Of a stretch of 64,000 nt of DNA, positions 57,757-64,000 are shown in pieces. Location of the stretch: the NCBI GenBank assembly GCA_030248065.1, contig JASAMV010000544.1, positions 1 through 64,000 on the forward strand. Reading direction: 5' to 3'. The DNA is from Rhynchonema sp. JSB1_4. Taxonomy: Eukaryota; Nematoda; Chromadorea; Monhysterida; Xyalidae. The position numbers were made by a program, and so were the translations under genes. How positions within the stretch are numbered: position 1 is the first letter of the stretch; every line of letters starts with the position of its first letter. The notes below the pieces were generated by a model. It did not search any database and was not told where the DNA came from. It was given only the letters and a program-made list of their open reading frames with translations.

Positions 57757-58296
57757 AGGGTGTGTCTAACGTCTCTTAACCCCATGTTTTATTGGGTGCA
57801 ATCGAAAGATGACCTCGACAGGCCACCGTGTGCAAAAAACCGCGTCTTCTAGCTCGCTAAATCGCGAAATATTGAGGGTTACTTTTCGAATTAAATCAAT
57901 TTCCGGACACAAAACTCCAGGCGCTTTTGAGTGCGCGCTACTCACGTTTGGCGTTTTTCTGCTGAAACATTGCATGTTTAAGCGCGGCTCAGCCGCCTAT
58001 ACAATGCACGTAGACGCTCAACACACACCGCTCTGGCTGTTGGCTTGACTGTGGACACAGTGAATGTTTCATTTAACCCACAGAAGCTGGTTTGTGTGTG
58101 TTTCGCTTCGTAGCTCTTTTCCGTCTGCTCAGTCTGAATTTTGTGTGCGGAAATTGATTTTATTCGAAAAGTAACCCTCAAGATTTCGCGATTTAGCGAG
58201 TTAGAAGACGCGTTTTTTTGCACACGGCGGCCTTTCGAAGACATCTTTCAATTCCACCCAACAAAACATGGGGTTAGGAGACGTTAGACACACCCT
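57757..58296. mobile_element. TTAA-flanked foldback MITE (family B), best-preserved copy
   Basis: It starts AGGGTGTGTCTAACGTCTC and ends GACGTTAGACACACCCT, flanked on both sides by TTAA (57753-57756 and 58297-58300). The terminal inverted repeats are about 150 bp. The centre carries GCGCGGCTCAGCCGCC and a GAAACATTGC / ATGAATGTTTC pair, as in the 18481 copy. Confidence 0.88.
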
Positions 58297-59964
58297 TTAA
58301 ACCCCATTTTAGCTTCCCCGTATGGAGCACTGGCAGAAAAAGCCTGCATACCCACCTATAATACTCTTTTTGACCTCCTATATATCAATACCGACCTCAG
58401 CTATTACTATTGTCAGAGAAGCCAACGTGGCAGTTATCTAGGCATGTGTATGCTTTTGCAACTATTTCACCTGGGTGGTATTAATTGTTGGCTGAGCAGC
58501 GCAGTATAATATTTCCTTCTTATGCCAGTCAAAGGAAGCCGTGTCAACGTTGTAAGCCAACTCTTAGCTGAGGTCGAAACTCCACGACTCCCCTTGAAAA
58601 TGCAAGGAAAGAGAAATAACACGTGACATGCACGCTGCCAACGTCACCAGAAGCCTGAAACATTGCATCTTTCGCCGGCTTTTTTACGTGGCGTGTGACG
58701 TCTGATTTCTTTTTCTTTGCGTTTTCAAGGTGAATCGCACAATTTCGACCTTAGCTAGGAGCAACTGGATCGCACGTTGAGTGAATGTTTGGACTAATAT
58801 AATAAGGAAAGACTATAGTTACCTTTGCGGAACTGTCCGTCGCTTTTCGCACACCGACCCTCCCCGCCCGGGAGTGGGACCACCAGGCATCCCCTCTTAT
58901 GCAAGACAACGCAATTCTGAGTGTTATGTTGTTCACACGATCAAACAAAAGAAGAAATAGGCCGGACAGCTGAGCTCGATAAACGTCAAAATGCAATGGG
59001 ATTGTGTTAGAATTAAGCAGCGAGGTATGTATTACTTGTATGAGACGACCTTCACCTAGGATTTTTCTTCTATCAACTATAATTGCGCCGACCCAATGTA
59101 AGACATCATAGCCGCAATCTACTGTATTAGCCCGTACTGTACGTAAGTAAACAAGCAAGGTTCATGTAGCACAGATAGGTACCTATGTATACTTATGTAT
59201 CTATAAATAGGTAAAGAGCTTGGTATATGCGCTTCACTAAGCACAGCATGGGCCAGAAGATTTTTTTACGACAGCCATGCACAGCAACGGCATGGTCCTC
59301 TGTGTTGGCGGGTGAGGCACTTTGGCGAGCGGTCCGGTTCGGTAACCGGGTTTTCAAGATTAATTGAATAGTTCCAATAATATCAGACGTAATTTGAAAA
59401 AACACCCAGCCTGACCCGAGAGCCGGCAGTTATGGCTGCAATAATCTAGGAAATAACCGTGGCGATAAGCTGAACTTTGGCTTAGCTATATGTACATAGT
59501 TTAAGGGTACTGGTTTATGGGCCTTAATTGACGGTATACCATGGCTTCGAGTTCCCATTGTGTCTGATTACCAGGTTTCCAAATCCGTTTGCAAAGGCGA
59601 CCACAGGTGAAGCTTTGGGTTTGGAAACGTGAACTTCACACAACCGACCACCAAGTACGAAACTGCCCGCATGCTTGCTGTGAAAAAGATCCCTGCGCAA
59701 TGCTGTTTGTTTCCAAGAACATAAAAAGCGATCAAACAAACAATAAAAAACGGTATTATTTTCTCAGTATGCTTCGTAGAGAAGCAATAAAACAGCGTAG
59801 ACAGGTTTGCCTGGTATGGAAGTGTACAAGCTGCAGAAAGAGCGCTGTGTATGGTCCAACCACGTGCTCATGAGACGACTCTTTTCAAAGCCTGCTTGGC
59901 CAGATTAAAAAATGCGCCGGTCACACGGGTTTTCGCAAACAAAAGAAAGAGATTGGGCCGAGAG

Positions 59965-60095
59965 ACATGATGACAAGTTCCAGCTGGCAGACCTCAATTT
60001 GTTGCGTGCTTACGCGAACAGCAACATCGTTCAACACACAAATGTTTTGGGAGTCAAAAGGGAATTTACGCACCGAGGTGGAGAGCGTGTATTTA
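59965..60095. repeat. Dispersed repeat (family C), copy 4
   Basis: ATGATGACAAGTTCCAGC, TTGTTGCGTGCTTACGCGAA, and GGGAATTTACGCACCGAGG followed by TGGAGAGCG appear in family C order. Confidence 0.7.
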
Positions 60096-60690
60096 AAAAA
60101 TACATGCATTTCTCTTTCTTTCATTTCCGAAATACGTGGAACCGGAACATTATTGGATCCGTTCAAGTCAACTTCAAAATAAGTCGTCTCATGAGTTCGT
60201 GGCCGGACTATACATACTGTATCTGTGCATGTTTGCACATTGTAGTTCAAGCAAGTCAAGTTTTAGCCAAAACTAAGAACAGGAATAATATCAACATCAT
60301 AGAACACAGACAAATTTTATGCAATATTCACAGGCAATTCAAGAAAAATAGATATTTTGCGTTGGGCATAGGCTGCACAAAGGGATAGACATAAATCGAA
60401 AATAAACACAATAAAATCGTTGAGTTGGCATTATATATGAAAAATGTTATGACTGAGATTTGACTGGCGCAAGCATATGGCAAAGGCAAAGCGATAAATT
60501 ATGCGACAAGCATAAAAAGGAAAAATGAAATGAGCCTTGGCAGAGAAACAAATGACATGGATAAAAATGACAGCAAGATGGTATTCTTAATTTCATCCTG
60601 ATTTCTTTCGAGCAATCTCTGTTTAAAGCTGCAATTTCGGTTGCGGGCTTTTCGGAATTCAATCCTTTGGATCACCATGTTGATCTCTTT

Positions 60691-63600
60691 TTAGTTCAAT
60701 CTGACCACAGTTAAACAGAAATCGAATTTCTCCACAAAGTCCACAATAACAATGTTGAGGTGGTCGCGCGGGTAGCCATTGCCGTTTAGCCAGTTGACCA
60801 CTGCCTGAATCAATCAGAGCGATGTTATCCCTGTTTTTATTTTTTTTGGTTTCTTTGTGGCCCCAGGCACAAAGTGAATGAATGTCCAATATATATAGTT
60901 CACGTTCGACGTAAACTAAACCCAAAGTCGTAGGCCGCCAGTTCAGGGCTCTGGTTTTAAAATGCTATTAGAACGGTTTATCGCCTGTTGAACAAGGGAT
61001 ACCAGAAAGTTTCTGGTATCCCTTGTTCAGTGGGCTTTCACATCAAATTTTTTGACGTGGGGCTTCTAATTTTGTTGGTTGCAGAAACAGAGATGAAGAC
61101 GGCCAAAGTCTCGAACTCGACATCTCCGATATAAAGCCAGCCGCGATCAATCCGCTGAGCTACAGCAACGTCAAACCTTACACAAATCTCATATCGCCAT
61201 TAGTTATTGTCAAGTTCTGAACCCGAAAATCATCTTTTGAAACGTTCGGGTAACACACGTACCAGTGCCGCTTGCCAGCCACCCAGGCAGCTGTGCGTGA
61301 TGTTTCAGGACTGCGCGTGGTTAGCGTTCGGGTTTCGAACTTTATAGTAAAACTATGTGGAGTATTCTACTATGCGGCATCGAATTTAGAAATTCATTAT
61401 ACCACCTGTGTCGTGTTTGTGGCCATCTGATATTCGAGCGTGGACTGCATGCCCTTCAGAATGTCACTCAGTTGAGGGGTGACAACGCCCTGCATGACCT
61501 GGAACGAACACGTTGAAGTTTGCCGTCGTCAGGCTTATACTAATGCTGTCAACGCAACTGACTGTGCTTCGTGCATACGTACTGTCTGTAGGTTGTTGTC
61601 AACGCACGAGCCCTAGCCATCCAAATGAACAAATCGTTCAAATGTGTTATAGAAACTCCCGTGCCTTGCGCTCGTTTAAGACAGCTTTCCTATTTTCAAG
61701 CCAATGTCGTGTTGCGTTTGCTATTGGTCGCACGATGACTTTATAAGAATCGGTCAATTTTTTTTCCTGATTCGTAAAGAGGGAAAGTGACGGGGCAATG
61801 ACGTTGCGTTGCGTGATCGCTCACAAAGCATGTAGTAAAGAGAATGTTTCAGACCTGCAGCAACGTGGTTGATCTGCTAGATTATTTTTAGCTGAAAATG
61901 TTTTGTGAGAATCACAAATAGCACAGTGGTTAAGAGTGACTGAACTTGAAAATCAGGATTGATTTGATGAATTCTTATGTGGCCATTGTGCGACCAATAG
62001 CATCCCAGCGTGTGCTTGCAAGAATCACAGACAGTTGTTCATCGACTTTGCAAAAAATAAAGCTTGGTTGAATTATTCTATAGCTGCCCGACCGCCTCAT
62101 ATGTAAAATGTAAGCTATGTACACCAACATGAGCTCGAAATCGAAGATGGCGTGTATTCAATACGAATAGAAAGAGAAAATCATGATGCTCGATTTTGTA
62201 TTCTTCAACGTGTGACATTTCCCAAATCAGCAGCCACTTACGAATGTTTCACTATTCTGCCAGCTCCGAAATCGAACTCGTGTTGGTGTAGTTTGCCTAT
62301 ATACATATGTACATACGTACAGCAGAGAACACAGCGTTGAACCGCAACATTTTCAGTTTGGTCTAGAGAGTGGGCAGGAACCAGGGTTGAAAAAAAAAAT
62401 TTTTATTAACGAGCTTTTTTTTAAAAAAAAAATTTTTTTTTTTGATTTTTTTTTGACGAAAAATTTTTTTATTAGAAAAAGTGTTGCAAACGACGTTTCA
62501 GGATAAATGAAATCGATGCAACATATTTTTCAAAAATTGAAAAATTTTCGCCTGAGACCCAACTTGTGTGGTGACACCCGGTAGCATTGTGCAGATTCTA
62601 TGGAATCCTACCAGTCTGAGGTTGATGTTCACTAACGATGTACTCTAATGTATGGTAGCATGCCGTACAATGTATTTTAATGCATCTAATGCCGTATATC
62701 TGATATACGAGCATCAAAATATCGATTAGGGCGGACTTAGGTTGAATCCGGAAACCGGAATCCGGAAATATTTCCGGAAAACGCATTATTTTTGCATGTA
62801 AATTTCTGCGTTTTCCGGAAATATTTCCCTGAGTCCGGAAATGTTTTGTATTTTTGTATGCAAATTATTTCCGGTTTCCGGATTCCGGATTTAACCTTAG
62901 TTCGCCCTTACAGCCCAAATCTTGCGCGTCAGATCGACTTTGCGCGCCCGGTTTTGCACCAGACCTATGTACAGTATATACATGTGTAGTAGCATGCAGT
63001 GGTACATTATCGGTGCCACATCACTATAAAAGACCATCCCCGCGCATCCCTGTACGGATTTGGGGACAATACAGGGCGCCGCAGGCGCGATTTTGGAAAA
63101 ATTGTCCCGTCCACAGAAAAAAAGTGCCAATTTTTTGCCTCGAAAAAGGCCATTTTTGGAGATTTCAGCCCATTTTGGGCAACTTTTTTTTATTAAAAAA
63201 AAGCAAAATCTGAGTTTCAAAAAAAAAATTTTTTTTTAAAAAAAAATTTTTTTTAATTAACCACTTTTTTTTGAAACAACCCTGGCAGGAACAAACCACC
63301 GGCGTGATGAAACAATTCAACCTGCTTTAGATACCTGAAATTCTTGCGGCCTTCGGTTCTCCAGCCGTTGTCCCATGAATTCGAGCACCTTCGACGTCAC
63401 GTTCGAGTTTGCCCAGGGACTTTTGATCGAATTCGACAGCCAAAACTGGTCACCCACACCCGGGTTGGCGGCGTCCGGGTTCTGGAAGCACAAACATGTA
63501 CCTAAATGCATTTTCAGCACAACTTTCGATCGTCTTTCGCTAGAATATACATGAAATTTTACTTGATTAATGCCAAATGGCGGGAGATAAACGTATCCAT

Positions 63601-63913
63601 CTGGCCGAGCAGGGATCAGTTATACATTAAATCGTTGGGGCAAAGGTTACGGAAGAGTACCCTGCCCAACTATGAGAACCTAAGATTCTCAGTATGTATA
63701 ATTCCGGCTTTAAGTTGTAGCAGTTTCGGAGCCGATGTCAGCCGGGCCCGAAAAAAGGATGGTCTCTGAACTTTATGAAAGTGGCGGAGAAACACTCACA
63801 ACAGCAATTTGGTAGAAGACAATGATTTGTTTCTGCTGCGCCCACAAACTGTCGAGTGTCAAAGTGTCGGGATCGGCGCGCGACACGAGTTTGTCGCCGA
63901 AAGTAGAATTGAT
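60691..63913 (-). CDS. PLCXD-type protein (PI-PLC X domain), 3' half
   Basis: Exons 63913-63800, 63481-63335, 61498-61406 and 60804-60691 are all phase 0 with consensus splice sites, encoding the last 155 residues and a TAA. The text follows the second half of PLC X-domain-containing proteins: FGDKLVSRADPDTLTLDSLW, KQIIVFYQ, FWLSNSIKSPWANSNVTSKV, LEFMGQRLENRRPQ, VMQGVVTPQLSDILKGMQST, then VNWLNGNGYPRDHLNIVIVD and FVEKFDFCLTVVRLN. The family's catalytic histidines and metal ligands lie in the N-terminal part, which should continue beyond 64000, so activity cannot be judged. PLCXDs are small cytosolic phosphodiesterases acting on phosphoinositides or related lipids. Intron 3 (60805-61405) holds a perfect 20-bp palindrome and a tRNA-like sequence; intron 2 holds a hAT-like element. 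Confidence 0.87.
60989..61029. repeat. Perfect 20-bp inverted repeat with 1-nt spacer
   Basis: TGAACAAGGGATACCAGAAA at 60989-61008 is followed by one G and then its exact reverse complement to 61029. It has no tandem context and lies in a PLCXD intron. Confidence 0.9.
61098..61172 (-). tRNA. tRNA-derived sequence (SINE-like head or tRNA pseudogene)
   Basis: Read on the minus strand it has a box A-like TAGCTCAGCGGA and, 30-40 nt later, GAGTTCGAGACTT resembling box B. Acceptor and T stems do not pair well, so it is a decayed tRNA or tRNA-derived repeat and not a functional tRNA. Confidence 0.45.
61205..61395. repeat. Foldback repeat (family L), copy 2
   Basis: GTCAAGTTCTGAACCCGAA and GTTCGGGTTTCGAACTTT are inverted, with GCTTGCCAGCCACCCAGGCA and CGAATTTAGAAATT shared with 6025-6220. 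It abuts the tRNA-like sequence at 61098-61172. Confidence 0.6.
62118..62300. mobile_element. Foldback MITE (family G), copy 2
   Basis: ACACCAACATGAGCTCGAAA and CCGAAATCGAACTCGTGTTG are inverted. The interior matches 24330-24500 in reverse orientation (AAATCAGCAGCCAC, GAATGTTTCA). Confidence 0.7.
62382..63284. mobile_element. hAT-like foldback element with a perfect 8-bp duplication and a nested MITE
   Basis: Begins CAGGGTTGAAAAAAAAAA and ends TTTTTTTTGAAACAACCCTG. It is flanked by GCAGGAAC on both sides (62374-62381 and 63285-63292), a perfect 8-bp target duplication. Long A/T homopolymer arms follow each end. A complete family F MITE (62727-62911) is nested inside. No transposase frame is present, so it is non-autonomous. 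Confidence 0.9.
62727..62911. mobile_element. CCGGAAA foldback MITE (family F), copy 2
   Basis: AGGGCGGACTTAGGTTGAAT at the left and ATTTAACCTTAGTTCGCCCT at the right are inverted. The interior is nearly identical to 24128-24309 apart from a few changes (for example TTTCCCTGAGTCCGG). It is inserted within the hAT-like element. Confidence 0.88.
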
Positions 63914-64000
63914 CTGGAAGAGTACCGGAGGTTTCCACAAACAGCCCCCCCCCCCCCGAACAGAACCCTCCGAGGTCTATGTTCGGAAACATTTCCAACT

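Larger units (their letters stand above)
56521..60690. other. Intergenic interval with repeats, no gene seen
   Basis: Holds AATCAATCA-type simple sequence just below its left edge (55925-56340), a family B MITE (57757-58296), a family C repeat (59965-60095) and a lone family I terminus (about 60190-60215). No frame in it joins with splice signals or shows a known domain. Confidence 0.5.

Noticed and set aside
59524..59739. Minus-strand frame ..EVHVSKPKASPVVAFANG.., superficially like a PLCXD segment
   Set aside because: The true PLCXD exon for that position is 61406-61498 and the terminal exon ends at 60691, so this frame lies beyond the stop; no acceptor or donor fits.
61085..61216. Plus-strand exon-like frame after an acceptor (..DISDIKPAAINPLSYSN..)
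   Set aside because: It overlaps box A/B-like motifs on the minus strand and resembles common false frames from tRNA-derived repeats.
1..64000. rRNA genes, autonomous transposase or reverse transcriptase genes, viral genes
   Set aside because: I looked for conserved motifs of these on both strands and saw none; the mobile elements present are all non-autonomous.

Overview
This is a eukaryotic, clearly metazoan window. Its genes are split by many introns with GT donors and pyrimidine-rich (often TTTTCAG or TTTCCAG) acceptors. It encodes a Pax paired-domain factor, an RFamide-type neuropeptide precursor and a type II Golgi glycosyltransferase. The TTTTCAG-type acceptors, the LRFGKR-type neuropeptide and many degenerate TTAGGC / GCCTAA tracts make a nematode (or a close relative) my best guess, but this is inference and I cannot name the species. 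I rebuilt gene models by hand by joining conserved exons whose splice phases agree.

Layout. 1-3400: dense minisatellites and foldback repeats, no gene. 3531-10105 (+): a 13-exon protein with four BED-like Cys2-His2 finger modules. 10831-17987 (+): a complete 9-exon soluble inorganic pyrophosphatase. A 16-finger C2H2 zinc-finger gene (11851-13259, -) is nested in its second intron and carries one frameshift. 18000-21460: repeats only. 21472-22920 (+): a His/Gln-rich exon set of unknown function. 25520-29161 (+): a complete 6-exon Pax gene with no homeodomain. 31515-34005 (+): a PEBP-family gene (5' end not found) that converges on 34108-37176 (-), a GT31 (beta-1,3-galactosyltransferase-like) gene. 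That gene lies in a head-to-tail tandem duplication (units about 33812-38530 and 38531-44655) whose second copy, 39063-41696 (-), is also intact. 44285-45286 (-): an LRFamide neuropeptide precursor. 47584-48618 (-): an unrecognised multi-exon gene. 54484-56520 (-): a probable NYN/limkain-like protein. 60691-63913 (-): the 3' part of a PLCXD-type (PI-PLC X domain) gene that runs off the right edge.

Repeats dominate the intergenic and intronic DNA. I count at least a dozen distinct foldback/MITE families, several with target-site duplications or 'empty' sites that can be read from the paralogous duplication. They include hAT-like elements with 8-bp duplications, a TTAA-targeting family nested inside another family, and a 1.4-kb giant palindrome.

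The genes do not form an operon or one pathway. The most interesting biology is the tandem GT31 pair, with an in-frame poly-Asn tract inside the catalytic domain and a degenerate DxD motif; the neuropeptide precursor whose terminal exon lies in a segment missing from the sister unit; and the nested frameshifted zinc-finger gene.
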